The notes beneath the pieces were generated by a model that had not been told where the DNA came from, searched no databases, and worked only from the letters and a program-made list of their open reading frames with translations. Shown in pieces: positions 29,853 to 38,027 of a stretch of DNA of 64,000 bases; the first letter of the stretch is position 1, and each line of letters begins with the position of its first letter. This DNA comes from CAXMST01 sp963793415 (lineage in GTDB: Bacteria; Actinomycetota; Thermoleophilia; Solirubrobacterales; 70-9). The stretch covers positions 2,976,001 to 3,040,000 of the forward strand of contig CAWCAC010000002.1 in NCBI GenBank assembly GCA_963793415.1, read 5' to 3'. The translations under genes were made by a program, and so were the position numbers.

Positions 29853-30024
29853 CAGTCTGCCTTCGTCTCGTTCACCGACGGTCCTCCTTGACTATCGGTC
29901 GACTGCGCGAATCCTGCAGCCAGTCTAGAACGGCCACGAACCAGGAAGAGCCCGTGAACGGCGGCTTTCACCGGGCCGCGGACGGAATTACGAGCAATCG
30001 GCCTCGCCCGCCCCACTCGGCCGC

Positions 30025-31434
30025 TCAGAGCAGCGGGCCGCCCGCGTCGCCGGACCCGACGCGGACCCGGGGCTCGAGCCTGCGCCTGACGATGATCCGC
30101 GCGCCCCGCGAGGGCCCGAGGGTGAAGTTGCGGCGCACGATCCCCTCTGCCTCGGCGCGGTCGGCCTCGACCTCGGCCCGCTCGAGCACCGTCCGCAGGA
30201 TCACCTTGACGGCCATCATCGCCAGCGCCGACCCGATGCAGTGACGCGGGCCGGCGCCGAACGGCAGCCAGACCCGGCTCGAGGGCCCGTCGCCCTCGAG
30301 GAACCGCTCAGGCCGGAACCGCTCGGGCTCGGGGTATACGTCGGGGTCGTTGTGGATCAGGTACATGCACGGCATCAGCGTCCAGCCCTTCGGGAACGTC
30401 CACCCCCCGAGCGCGACCGGCGCAGTCAGCTTGCGAGCTGTGATCGGCAGCACGGGCCGCTGTCGCAGGCTCTCCCGCACGACGGCGTCGATGTAGGCAT
30501 CGTCCGGGCCTGCCTCGATCTCGGCCCGGCACGCGGCGACTGCGTCGGGATGGCGGAGCAGCCGCTCGAACGTCCACGAGAGCGCCGTTGCAGTCGTCTC
30601 GTGGCCGGCGATCAACAGGGTCAGCAGCTCGTCGCGGATCTCGCGATCGCTCATGTAGCCGGGCTCGTGCACACGGGGCCCGACCAGCATCGAGAGGATG
30701 TCGTCGCGGTCGGGGCGCGAGGGGTCCCAACGGCGGGCTCCGATCTCGTCGTAGAGCAGCGAGTCGATCTCGGCGACGATCGCCATCAGCTTCGCGAACG
30801 GCGAGTGCCCGCCGAGCTCGACCTGGAACTGCGGCAGCACCGCGATCGGGTTCTGGACGTGGTCGAGCAGTCTGTGGATCAGCTCCCGGACCTGCTCGTC
30901 CCGCCGCGGGTCGACGATCCCGAGCACGGCCCTGAAGATCACCTGCATCGTCACCCCGCGCATCCGCTCCTGAGCCGCAAAGACGGTGCCGACCGGCCAG
31001 GTTGCGACCTCACGCGCGGCCAGCTCGCGGACGTGATCGCCGTAGCGCCTGATCGCCGGCCGGTAGAAGGCGGGCCGGATCAGCGACTGGTGGTGCTTGT
31101 GCTGCTCGCCGTCGAGGAGGAAGAGTGAGCGATCCCCGAGCACGGGCCGGAAGATCCCGTTCGTCGAGCCCATCCTCATCAAGGCCGGGTCGCCGGTCAG
31201 CACTGCCCATGCGAGCGGCGCGTCGGCGACGAACGAGCAGCGGCTGAGCGGGCCGAGCTTGACCGAGAAGGTCTTGCCGTGCCGGGCGCGGTTGCGCTTC
31301 ATGAACCGAACCGGGTCGCGGAACCACTGCAGGGACTGAACCGTCCCTGGGAGTCGCGAGCCGGGCGGTACCTCGGCTGTCGGTTCGTCGTCGAGCACGC
31401 ACAGCAACGGGCGCGCGTTTGAGTTGTCGTACAT
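30025..31434 (-). CDS. Cytochrome P450
   Basis: Haem-thiolate monooxygenase, about 469 residues. The I-helix oxygen motif is AGHETTA, the K-helix ExxR is VVRESLRQRP, and the haem-binding loop is FGAGPRHCIGSALA with proximal Cys near C399. The sequence resembles bacterial P450s acting on fatty acids, terpenoids or aromatic hydrocarbons; the substrate is unassigned. The ATG at 31434 follows AGGGGA at suitable spacing; an upstream GTG at 31473 would add 13 residues. It is divergent from the acyl-CoA dehydrogenase. The 172-bp space upstream of the HD-GYP start shows no other feature. Confidence 0.93.
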   Translation of the reverse strand: MYDNSNARPLLCVLDDEPTAEVPPGSRLPGTVQSLQWFRDPVRFMKRNRARHGKTFSVKLGPLSRCSFVADAPLAWAVLTGDPALMRMGSTNGIFRPVLGDRSLFLLDGEQHKHHQSLIRPAFYRPAIRRYGDHVRELAAREVATWPVGTVFAAQERMRGVTMQVIFRAVLGIVDPRRDEQVRELIHRLLDHVQNPIAVLPQFQVELGGHSPFAKLMAIVAEIDSLLYDEIGARRWDPSRPDRDDILSMLVGPRVHEPGYMSDREIRDELLTLLIAGHETTATALSWTFERLLRHPDAVAACRAEIEAGPDDAYIDAVVRESLRQRPVLPITARKLTAPVALGGWTFPKGWTLMPCMYLIHNDPDVYPEPERFRPERFLEGDGPSSRVWLPFGAGPRHCIGSALAMMAVKVILRTVLERAEVEADRAEAEGIVRRNFTLGPSRGARIIVRRRLEPRVRVGSGDAGGPLL

Positions 31435-31537
31435 CGCGTATTTCCCCTGCAGAAACGGCTTAAGCGGCCACACTAGCCAACTCGGGGGCGTTTGTGGCGA
31501 TTTCGCCTGGCTCGGGGCCCTTCAGGCACGAAATGGC

Positions 31538-31566
31538 TTGAAGTAGGAAGTGATACTGTCTACTTT
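31538..31566 (+). promoter_or_regulatory. Promoter and candidate operator (site 2) of acyl-CoA dehydrogenase
   Basis: TTGAAG (31538-31543), 17 bases, TACTTT (31561-31566) fits a sigma-70-type promoter for the gene starting at 31633. Superposed on it is AAGTGATACTGTCTACTT (31548-31565), an imperfect dyad preceded by GAAGTAGG and almost identical to the site at 25853-25882. A regulator bound here would block RNA polymerase. Sharing with the crotonase promoter implies joint control. Confidence 0.6.
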
Positions 31567-31632
31567 CCGGGTCGCCGCGGCGATCCCCTGATGCTGCGCC
31601 AGGCAGCCGCGAAAGCCACGAGAGGAGCACAC

Positions 31633-32853
31633 GTGTCCACCACCGTCGCCAACGGTTCCGAGCAGGTCGTCAAGCCCGACTTCGGCGCGACCCGCAAGCA
31701 CATGATCTTCACCGACGAGCACGACGACCTGCGCGAGTCGATGAAGTCGTGGGTGCTGAAGGAGCTGCGGCCTCACGCCGACGAGTGGGAGGAGACCCTC
31801 TGGCCCGATTCGGCCCTGCAGCGGATGGGCGAGCTCGGCTTCATCGGCCTCTGCTTCCCCGAGGAGTACGGGGGCCAGGGCGGCGACTACTACTACTCGC
31901 TGGTCCGGGCCGAGTGCCTCTCCTACTCGGCTTCGGGAGGTCTCGGTATGGGCCTTGCGGTCCACACGGACATGGTCCTGCCACCGATCGAGATGCTCGG
32001 CACCGAGGAACAGAAGCAGCGCTACCTGGTGCCCGGGATCAAGGGGGAGAAGATCGGATCGCTCGGGATCACCGAGCCCGGCGCCGGCTCCGACGTCGCC
32101 GGAATCCGCACGACGGCGATCCGCGACGGCGACGAGTACGTGATCAACGGCAGCAAGATGTTCATCACGAACGGCGCCCGCGCCGATTTCATCGTGCTCG
32201 TCACGAAGACGGACCCGGGCGCACGTCACGACGGGATCAGCCTGTTCATCGTCGACCTCAAGGATGACGAGGGCAACAACGTCCCCGGGTTCTCGGTCTC
32301 GCGCAAGCTCGAGAAGATGGGCATGCACGCCTCCGACACGGCCGAGCTCGCCTTCGAGGACGTACGAGTCCCGGCGGCGAACCTGCTGGGCCAGGAGGGC
32401 AAGGGCTTCTACCACATCAGCTGGGAGCTCCAGGGCGAGCGACTGGTCGGCGCGGTCGGCTCCGTCGCTGGCGCCGAGCGCTGCTTCGAGCAGACGCTCG
32501 AGTACGCGAAGGAGCGTGAGGCCTTCGGCCGTCCAATCGGGAAGTTCCAGGTGATCCGGCACAAGTTCGCCGAGATGGCGATGAAGATCGAAGCCGCCAA
32601 GCAGCTCACATACTCGACGGCGTGGCGCTTCAACAACGGCGAGTACCCGGTGCGCGAGATCACGATGGCGAAGCTCTACGCGTCGCGGATCGCCTGCGAG
32701 GTCGCCGACGAGTGCATCCAGATCCACGGCGGCTACGGGTACATGAAGGAGTACGGAGTCGAGCGCGCCTACCGCGACACGCGGCTGAACAGGATCGGCG
32801 CCGGCTCCGACGAGATCATGCTGGACGTAATCGGCCGCTCCTACGGGGTCTAG
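31633..32853 (+). CDS. Acyl-CoA dehydrogenase
   Basis: FAD enzyme introducing an alpha-beta double bond in acyl-CoA, about 406 residues. Typical motifs: FPEEYGGQGGDYYY, SLGITEPGAGSDVAGI at the FAD/substrate site, FITNGARAD, QVIRHKFAEMA and IQIHGGYGYMKEYGVERAYR. In the C-terminal active-site segment the common YEGT is replaced by GAGSDEIM, so the catalytic base may sit elsewhere, as in long-chain and isovaleryl-type enzymes. GTG at 31633 follows GAGAGGAG. Promoter and operator are annotated upstream. It resembles the enzyme at 40014. Confidence 0.93.
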   Translation: MSTTVANGSEQVVKPDFGATRKHMIFTDEHDDLRESMKSWVLKELRPHADEWEETLWPDSALQRMGELGFIGLCFPEEYGGQGGDYYYSLVRAECLSYSASGGLGMGLAVHTDMVLPPIEMLGTEEQKQRYLVPGIKGEKIGSLGITEPGAGSDVAGIRTTAIRDGDEYVINGSKMFITNGARADFIVLVTKTDPGARHDGISLFIVDLKDDEGNNVPGFSVSRKLEKMGMHASDTAELAFEDVRVPAANLLGQEGKGFYHISWELQGERLVGAVGSVAGAERCFEQTLEYAKEREAFGRPIGKFQVIRHKFAEMAMKIEAAKQLTYSTAWRFNNGEYPVREITMAKLYASRIACEVADECIQIHGGYGYMKEYGVERAYRDTRLNRIGAGSDEIMLDVIGRSYGV

Positions 32854-32995
32854 GCGCAGGCTCCTTCAGCCTGACCGGCCGGGCCCTGGGCACGCGCGCG
32901 CGGACGGGCCGCTCGAAGCGATCCCGTCGTACCTCCGTGCCCCACGCGGATCCAGTGCCCGCGCGGGGATCGTCGTGCGGGGCGTCCATGCCCAT
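32816..32995 (-). other. Leader with conserved start region and possible 59-residue ORF
   Basis: On the minus strand CGGCATGGAGGCCGG precedes ATGGGC at 32995, almost the same as the start regions of the genes at 36208 and 37921. The open frame runs 59 residues (MGMDAPHDDPRAG..., Arg-rich later) and overlaps the 3' end of the acyl-CoA dehydrogenase by 38 bases. A pair of palindromic sites lies 77-109 bp upstream. It could be a short gene, a decayed copy of a larger one, or only a leader. The protein shows no recognised similarity. Confidence 0.3.
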
Positions 32996-33071
32996 CCACC
33001 GGCCTCCATGCCGTACAGCCGGCCGAGCCTCTCCGGAACGGCACAGCCCCCGAATCGGGGGCGCGGATGAA

Positions 33072-33104
33072 CGACCGATCGGGAGCGCCTCATCCGATCG
33101 GATG
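33072..33104. promoter_or_regulatory. Tandem dyad sites, pair 1
   Basis: Two copies of an ACCGATCGG-type dyad: CGACCGATCGGGAG (33072-33085) and CATCCGATCGGATG (33091-33104), cores 19 bp apart. It is one of five such pairs in 33-38 kb. It lies between the terminator at 33144 and the leader at 32995 on the minus strand. Confidence 0.5.
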
Positions 33105-33143
33105 GCCGCGGGTCTGCGGTGGCGCCGACTCAGCGCAGAAAGC

Positions 33144-33171
33144 GATCCGGCCCGTGGGGGCGGGCCGGATC
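33144..33171. terminator. Hairpin terminator after the pilin-like gene
   Basis: Perfect 11-bp stem GATCCGGCCCG (33144-33154)/CGGGCCGGATC (33161-33171) with a six-base loop. It lies 110 bp beyond the stop of the minus-strand pilin-like gene and also downstream of the plus-strand acyl-CoA dehydrogenase. No strong U-run follows, so termination efficiency is uncertain. It sits within the 427-bp gap at 32854-33280, whose other contents are the tandem dyads and the conserved leader. Confidence 0.55.
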
Positions 33172-33280
33172 ACCGGGATGGGTATGGGTATGTGGTGTTT
33201 CTGATCGGTGGGCATCGCGGTTCCCGGCGGAATGCCGGGGGGCTCGCCCGCCTCTGATGAAGCTGTAGCGCCGCCGGGGG

Positions 33281-34651
33281 TCAGCACCCCGCTACCGGGT
33301 TCGAGCCGAGCGCGCCGACGCACTCGACGAACCGCTCCGGCCGGTAGGCGGTCTGGACGCCGATCTCGAAGTCGAGCACGCTCGAGTCGCCTCTGATCGT
33401 GCCGTTGCCGCTGTTGACTAGGGTGCGACCGGCGATCGCCCCGACGTAGTTGCCGTTGCCGCTGATCAGGACGTCCGATCGTGGCGCGTAGAGCATCAGC
33501 TCGTTGGCGCGGCCGTTGCCGGCGAGTTCGATCGTCGAGGGGACGGTACTCGAGCCGACGAACATCAGCCCGGCGTCGCCGGCGGCGCCGCTCGTGACCG
33601 AGATCTGGCTGTTACCGGTCATCGAGAGCTGCTTCTCACCCGCGGCAAGGCCGCAGTTCTCGGGCGAGTCGAACCACAGTCGCGTCACCGCTCCCGAGGC
33701 GATGTAGAGGTTGCTGTTGCCGGACATCAGCAGGCGGCAGATCCCATAGTTGGCGCCGCCCAGTGTCAGGGCCGAGTTGCCGGACAGTGTCAGCGTCCGG
33801 TTCGTCGGGCTCCAAGAGACGCTGCCGACCCTGGTGTCCTGGCTGAAGAAGCGGCTGTTGTCGTTGTCGCTGAAGACGTTGCCCGGGTCCGGCGGCGAGA
33901 GGGCGATCCGCGTCGCCGAGGACCCGAAGCCCGAGCAGAGACCGGCGTTGCCGGAGGTGATCAGGCCGCGGCCCTCGCCGTGCTTCGCGTCGCCGCAGAC
34001 CATCGCGTTGCCGCCCAGCACCATGTCGGCGTTGGTCGCGGCGCTCGAGGTGACGACCGCGTTGCCCGTGAACTCGAACCGGTCGAGCCCGATCACGTTC
34101 GCCTCCGCGAAGGCTGGGGCGCCGGTCGACATGTAGGCGTCCACCGTCACCCGCCGCGTCGTCTCGCCGACCGTGCCCTGGGAGACGATCGTGATCTTGT
34201 TCTCGCCGCCGAGGACGCCGAGCACCGTCGCCGGCTTCACCTGGTAGGTGTAGGTGCCCTCGCTGACGGTCCCCGTCTGCCGTGGACACCATCCGTTCGG
34301 CAGCGGATAGCCGGGGATCAGATCCTGTGCCGCACCCAGCACCAGGCAGGGGAAACCGTCCGCGGTGAGGATCTTGTTCTGTCGCAGCAGCGCCTGGTCG
34401 AGACCCGCCTCCGCAACGGCCACTGCCTCCTTTGAGCTCTCGTCCCTGGTCGTGTTGCGGAGACTCGACATCGCGGCGATCGAGCCGACGCTCGCAAGCG
34501 CGAAGGCGATCGTGATCACCATCAGGGTGACCGGCAGCGCGATGCCGGACTGATCGGCAAGGCGCCGCCACGAGCCGCAGCGGCACGAGTCCCTGTCGCG
34601 GCTTCGATCCACGGGAGACCCATCGGCAGCAGTCGGCCCGGGGCCGATCAT
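33281..34651 (-). CDS. PilX-type pilin-like protein with beta-helix repeats
   Basis: About 456 residues. Near the N-terminus is one hydrophobic helix (SGIALPVTLMVITIAFALAS) followed by a polar amphipathic helix ending EAVAVAEAGLDQALLRQ. This resembles PilX/PilV-type minor pilins. The remaining 350 residues contain at least nine GN-centred repeats (TGNAVV, SGNAGL, SGNSAL, SGNSNL, TGNSQI, AGNGRA, SGNGNY), spaced about 20-30 residues and suggesting a right-handed beta-helix exposed outside the cell. An adhesive or pseudopilus role is inferred. The start is uncertain: ATG 34651 is used, with a GTG at 34612 and a TTG at 34687 as alternatives. Tandem dyads lie 34-70 bp upstream. Confidence 0.75.
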   Translation of the reverse strand: MIGPGPTAADGSPVDRSRDRDSCRCGSWRRLADQSGIALPVTLMVITIAFALASVGSIAAMSSLRNTTRDESSKEAVAVAEAGLDQALLRQNKILTADGFPCLVLGAAQDLIPGYPLPNGWCPRQTGTVSEGTYTYQVKPATVLGVLGGENKITIVSQGTVGETTRRVTVDAYMSTGAPAFAEANVIGLDRFEFTGNAVVTSSAATNADMVLGGNAMVCGDAKHGEGRGLITSGNAGLCSGFGSSATRIALSPPDPGNVFSDNDNSRFFSQDTRVGSVSWSPTNRTLTLSGNSALTLGGANYGICRLLMSGNSNLYIASGAVTRLWFDSPENCGLAAGEKQLSMTGNSQISVTSGAAGDAGLMFVGSSTVPSTIELAGNGRANELMLYAPRSDVLISGNGNYVGAIAGRTLVNSGNGTIRGDSSVLDFEIGVQTAYRPERFVECVGALGSNPVAGC

Positions 34652-34684
34652 CTGAGGCGATGGTGGACGAAGCGAACGCCGGAT

Positions 34685-34721
34685 CAACCGAACGGATGAG
34701 GAAACGCCAACCGATCGGCTG
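34685..34721. promoter_or_regulatory. Tandem dyad sites, pair 2 (pilin-like gene promoter)
   Basis: CAACCGAACGGATG (34685-34698) and CAACCGATCGGCTG (34708-34721), each an inverted repeat of CAACCG with a two-base centre, 23 bp apart. They lie 34-70 bp upstream of the pilin-like ATG, inside the short gap after the glycosidase gene. The 7-2-7 layout is that of NarL/FixJ-type response-regulator sites, and two such regulators are encoded nearby. Confidence 0.6.
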
Positions 34722-34747
34722 GCCTGCGGCGGCGCCGCCGTAACCGC

Positions 34748-36208
34748 TCAGCTCTCCACCGGCCCCTCGGCCGGCTCGCAACCCTCGGAGGCCAACTCCC
34801 CGCCCCCGCCCCCGGCCTGCGCGATCACGCCCTCGATCGGGTCGCAGGGACCGACCGCGTAGGTGTCGGCCTCGTCGCTGAGGGGTGCGCGGGAGTCGAG
34901 CTGCCAGACCATGAAGCCGTCGAGGCCGAGCTCGTCCATCGCCGCGACCCGGGCGGCGAGGAAGCGGGCCCGGTTGTCGAGGCTCTCGGCGCTGACGACG
35001 CCGGAGGGTTTGCCGGAGGAGTCGAGGTCGGCGGCGAAGCCGAGCTCGCCCGCGACGATCGGCTTGCCGGCTCCCTCGCAGGCCGAGATCCGCGCGGCGA
35101 CGCCGTTGGTCGAGTCGCCGGGCAGCGTCGTCGTCGGGCTGGTGCCCGTCTCGGAGCCGTCGTAGACGTGGATCTCGCAGACGTCGAGGGCCGCGTGAAC
35201 GGCCAGGTAGTCGCCGCCGGCTGAGCCGCATTGGCCCCCACCGATCGTGCCGAGGCTGATCAGGTGGTGGGGATCGGCGGCGCGGATCGTCTCCGCCGCG
35301 GCGGCGGCGAAGCCGCCCAGCGCCTCGGCGGCCGCGGTCTCATCGCAGGCTCCCCCGCTCGAGGCCTCGGGCTCGTTTACGAGCTGCCAGTAGGCCACCG
35401 CCGGCGAGCCCGCGTAGCGGCTCGCGAGCTCACCGGCGTAGTCGAGGTAGGACAGCGCGTCGCCGGCGAACGGCTCCCGGTAGCCGCCGGCGTAGAAGTC
35501 GAGGTCCTTGGTCTGGGTGCCCGCTTCGCAGTCGCCCCAGTGGTTGGCGATCACCGGCACGACCCGCAGGCCGCGCTCGGCGGCGGCGCTGAGCACGCGG
35601 TCGAAGGCGGAGAAGTCGCCGGAGCCGTCGGCCTCGGGATCCCAGAAGGACTGGAAGAACCAGGTCCTGATCACGGTCGCGCCCGCGGCGGCGGCGCGAT
35701 CCATGCGGGCGTCGAGCTCGCCGTCGGAGAGCTCGCCGTAGGAGGTGTCGCAGACGTAGCCGCCGGGGGCCGCGGTGAGCCGGTAGTCGTTGTAGCCGAC
35801 GGCCTGCCAGGGGCTGCCGGCGCTGCTGAAGGAGCCGTCGCGAGCCTTGACGACGCCGTCGAGGGTGCCGGTCTCGTCGAAGGACCCGGCCGAGACCTCG
35901 GCGAGCGAGGGAGCGACCTCGATCGCGAGCGCGGCCAGGGCTGCGAGCAGGGCGAAGGCGGTGAGGGCGCGGCGGCGCAGGGTGGTGAGGGCGGAGCGGC
36001 CGTACTCGGTCGCCCCGGCAGCCGTCGGGGCAGGGGTCGCAGCCGGCAGGGGGGTCGACGCGGGCCGGGGTCGCAGCCGCTTCGGCGGGACCAGGGTCGC
36101 GGGCTCGCGCGCGATTGCGCCGCCGCCGCCGCGGTCCGCTTCTGTCGCCTCGCGGCCGGGCCTGGTGCCCGGCCGCCGAGGCTCGTAGTCCCGGGCGTCC
36201 GTGCCCAC
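34748..36208 (-). CDS. Secreted or membrane-anchored clan GH-A glycoside hydrolase (GH5-like)
   Basis: About 486 residues. A long Pro/Arg-rich cytoplasmic N-terminus (about 1-75) leads to a transmembrane helix (ALTAFALLAALAALAIEVAP), then an extracellular TIM-barrel domain. QLVNEPEA supplies the acid/base Glu and IVAGELGFA the nucleophile Glu; TVIRTWFFQSFWD and VIANHWGDCE fit GH5/mannanase-like enzymes. The polysaccharide target is unknown. GTG at 36208 is set by AAGGAGG six bases upstream, within a leader shared with two other genes. It is divergent from the NarL-type regulator and upstream of the pilin-like gene. Confidence 0.85.
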   Translation of the reverse strand: MGTDARDYEPRRPGTRPGREATEADRGGGGAIAREPATLVPPKRLRPRPASTPLPAATPAPTAAGATEYGRSALTTLRRRALTAFALLAALAALAIEVAPSLAEVSAGSFDETGTLDGVVKARDGSFSSAGSPWQAVGYNDYRLTAAPGGYVCDTSYGELSDGELDARMDRAAAAGATVIRTWFFQSFWDPEADGSGDFSAFDRVLSAAAERGLRVVPVIANHWGDCEAGTQTKDLDFYAGGYREPFAGDALSYLDYAGELASRYAGSPAVAYWQLVNEPEASSGGACDETAAAEALGGFAAAAAETIRAADPHHLISLGTIGGGQCGSAGGDYLAVHAALDVCEIHVYDGSETGTSPTTTLPGDSTNGVAARISACEGAGKPIVAGELGFAADLDSSGKPSGVVSAESLDNRARFLAARVAAMDELGLDGFMVWQLDSRAPLSDEADTYAVGPCDPIEGVIAQAGGGGGELASEGCEPAEGPVES

Positions 36209-36378
36209 GATCCGGCCTCCTTGCCGTCTTGAGAAGAACGGCGGAGCTCGCCGGAGGTGCTGTCGGTCCATCCATGGACCCCCCCACTCGCTCCACCTTT
36301 TCCCTTCAGGTATGACTTCGGTATGAGTGCCCGCGGGCCGTATCCACCGCTCGTTTCATCTCCCAGTGGGCCCGGCCT

Positions 36379-36415
36379 CAACCGTTCGGCTGGCTGAGGA
36401 CTCGACGAATGGATG
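36379..36415. promoter_or_regulatory. Tandem dyad sites, pair 3 (regulator/glycosidase divergent promoter)
   Basis: CAACCGTTCGGCTG (36379-36392) and a weaker TCGACGAATGGATG (36402-36415), again 23 bp apart. They lie 63-99 bp before the response-regulator ATG and 171-207 bp before the divergent glycosidase start, so either or both could be controlled. Confidence 0.55.
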
Positions 36416-36477
36416 AGATTCCCGATCGTTCCCGGGCGCGTACCCCCGCCCCCTGATAGAAGGAGGTCGTGGCACGG

Positions 36478-37116
36478 ATGTCGGACCGGATCAAAGTGGT
36501 GGTCGCAGACGACCATCCGATCTTCCGCAGGGGCCTGATCGAGACCCTGAAGCGGCGCCCGGAGATCGAGATCCTCGATCAGGCGGGCAACGGCACAGCT
36601 GCCCTCGAACTGATCCGCGAGCTGGGCCCAGACGTGGCAGTGCTCGACGTGCAGATGCCGGAGCTCGGAGGCCTCGAGGTCCTCAACGCCGTCCATCGGG
36701 ACGGGCTTTCGACCAGGGTGATGCTGCTGACAGGGTTCGAGGACAGCCGGCCCGCCTACGAGGCGATGGCCCTTGGCGCCGGCGCCTACCTCTCCAAGGA
36801 CACTGAGGTGAACCGCATCTGCGACGCGATCGCGGCCGTCGCCCGGGGCGAAACCGTGATCGGGGACCGTTTCCAGTCGGGTCTGGTCGCCGAGATCCGA
36901 CTACGAGAAAGCGGCGACAGACCGACGCTGACCGAGCGCGAGCGCGAGGTCCTGAAGCTGACCTCGGACGGGAACTCGGTCTCCGACGTCGCCGCGCAGC
37001 TGCATCTCAGCGACGCGACGGTCAAGACCCACCTCCACCACGTCTACGAGAAGCTCGAGGTCTCCGACCGCGCAGCAGCAGTCGCCCGGGCGATGCGCTG
37101 GGGCCTGATCGAGTAG
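36478..37116 (+). CDS. NarL/FixJ-type response regulator (paralogue 1)
   Basis: A 212-residue two-component regulator. The receiver domain (about 5-120) has the DDHP acidic pocket and phospho-acceptor Asp in VAVLDVQMPE. The C-terminal LuxR-type HTH (about 145-208) includes LTEREREVLKLTSDG and LHLSDATVKTHLHHVYEKL. AGGAGG at 36461-36466 suits the ATG at 36478 better than the GTG at 36469. It is closely similar to the regulator at 38131. No kinase is adjacent; the hybrid kinase at 38775 may serve both. Confidence 0.92.
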   Translation: MSDRIKVVVADDHPIFRRGLIETLKRRPEIEILDQAGNGTAALELIRELGPDVAVLDVQMPELGGLEVLNAVHRDGLSTRVMLLTGFEDSRPAYEAMALGAGAYLSKDTEVNRICDAIAAVARGETVIGDRFQSGLVAEIRLRESGDRPTLTEREREVLKLTSDGNSVSDVAAQLHLSDATVKTHLHHVYEKLEVSDRAAAVARAMRWGLIE

Positions 37117-37311
37117 GCGCTGCCGGGGGAAAAAGGAGGGACGCAGCAATCGCCGCGCCCCTCCGATCATTCCGCCGCCGTCAGCACCTCCATGCGCACC
37201 GGCGGTGGTATTTCTGAGCATCCTTGCTCGGAAGCTTCTGTGCCTAGGATCGCGCCCGCGGGGACGGCTCCACATCGCACTTCGAGCTGAATCGCGGGTT
37301 GAGGCTGCGCC

Positions 37312-37349
37312 CCACCGATCGGCCTGTCGGCGCTCAGCCAATCGGCCGG
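37312..37349. promoter_or_regulatory. Tandem dyad sites, pair 4
   Basis: CCGATCGG (37315-37322) and CCAATCGG (37338-37345), cores 23 bp apart, at the 3' end of the minus-strand gene at 37334 and in a convergent gap. The spacing matches the other pairs, but the flanking CAA/NTG parts are poorer and no start codon is near, so this may be coincidental or a site acting at a distance. Confidence 0.3.
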
Positions 37350-37921
37350 ACGAGCGGGGCCGGCGGCGGCACGGCAGCGCCCCGGGCGGCGGGCGGGCTC
37401 GCCTCGGACCCGTCGATCAGTCCGGCGGCGAGCGCGAGCAGGTACTCGAGCGCGTCGAGGAGGGTGTCCGGGGAGGCGCCCCAGGGATCGGGCAGCTCAT
37501 CGGCCAGGTCCTCGATTCCGCGGCAGACCATCGGCCCGCCGAGGCCGGAGACGGCGATCAGCGCCGGCTGGGAGTGGCCGTCGGAGACGACCGGGAAGAC
37601 GCGGATCTCGACCGGGGGGCCGCCGCCGATCAGACGACGGTGCCGGGAGAAGACGACGCCGGCGAGGACCTCGACCGAGGTGGCCAGGTCGGAGCCGAAG
37701 CGGTCGAGCCTCCAAGATGCAGGCTCCTGCGGGGACAGGCCCCAGAGGCCGGCGATCGCCTCGATCGCGGCGGGCCGGTCGAGCTGGAAGCGGGTGGGTT
37801 CGGGCTGCTCGGAAAAGGAATGGAAAGGGCGCCGCCTGTGCGGCGCCCTTTCCGCCGTTCCGTCTCCCGCTTTTTGCAGGGAGGCTGAAAGCGGTTTGTC
37901 TGGGTAGGGCATCTCGCCCAC
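37334..37921 (-). CDS. Unknown protein in the regulator island
   Basis: About 195 residues, no family recognised. The first 40 are basic and Ser/Pro-rich. The middle (about 42-130) looks like an alpha/beta domain (LDRPAAIEAIAGLWGLSP, VEIRVFPVVSDGHSQPALI). A later helix, TLLDALEYLLALAAGLIDG, precedes a Pro/Ala tail. No membrane span is certain. GTG at 37921 is set by AAGGAGG in a leader nearly identical to that of the glycosidase. A perfect 14-bp hairpin lies inside the early coding region. It is divergent from the regulator at 38131 and probably in the same regulon. Confidence 0.6.
   Translation of the reverse strand: MGEMPYPDKPLSASLQKAGDGTAERAPHRRRPFHSFSEQPEPTRFQLDRPAAIEAIAGLWGLSPQEPASWRLDRFGSDLATSVEVLAGVVFSRHRRLIGGGPPVEIRVFPVVSDGHSQPALIAVSGLGGPMVCRGIEDLADELPDPWGASPDTLLDALEYLLALAAGLIDGSEASPPAARGAAVPPPAPLVRPIG
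37822..37853 (-). terminator. Perfect 14-bp hairpin inside the start of the gene at 37334
   Basis: GGAAAGGGCGCCGC (37822-37835) pairs perfectly with GCGGCGCCCTTTCC (37840-37853) around a four-base loop. On the coding (minus) strand it is followed by ATTCCTTTTCC, giving a terminator-like profile about 70-100 bases after the start codon. It may act as an attenuator that elongating ribosomes keep open. Confidence 0.5.
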
Positions 37922-38027
37922 GCTTCGGCCTCCTTGCCGGGGGGACAACCGTGTCTGCACCCATAGTCGGCGAGCGGTCGGGGCGCTCCCATCCTTCGTC
38001 TGGATTGAGCGATGGTTGAAGATCGCT

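Noticed and set aside
37900..37960. c-di-GMP (GEMM) riboswitch in the conserved leaders of the 33-38 kb island
   Set aside because: The GGCAAGGAGG core looked suggestive, but the GEMM tetraloop, receptor and second helix elements are absent.
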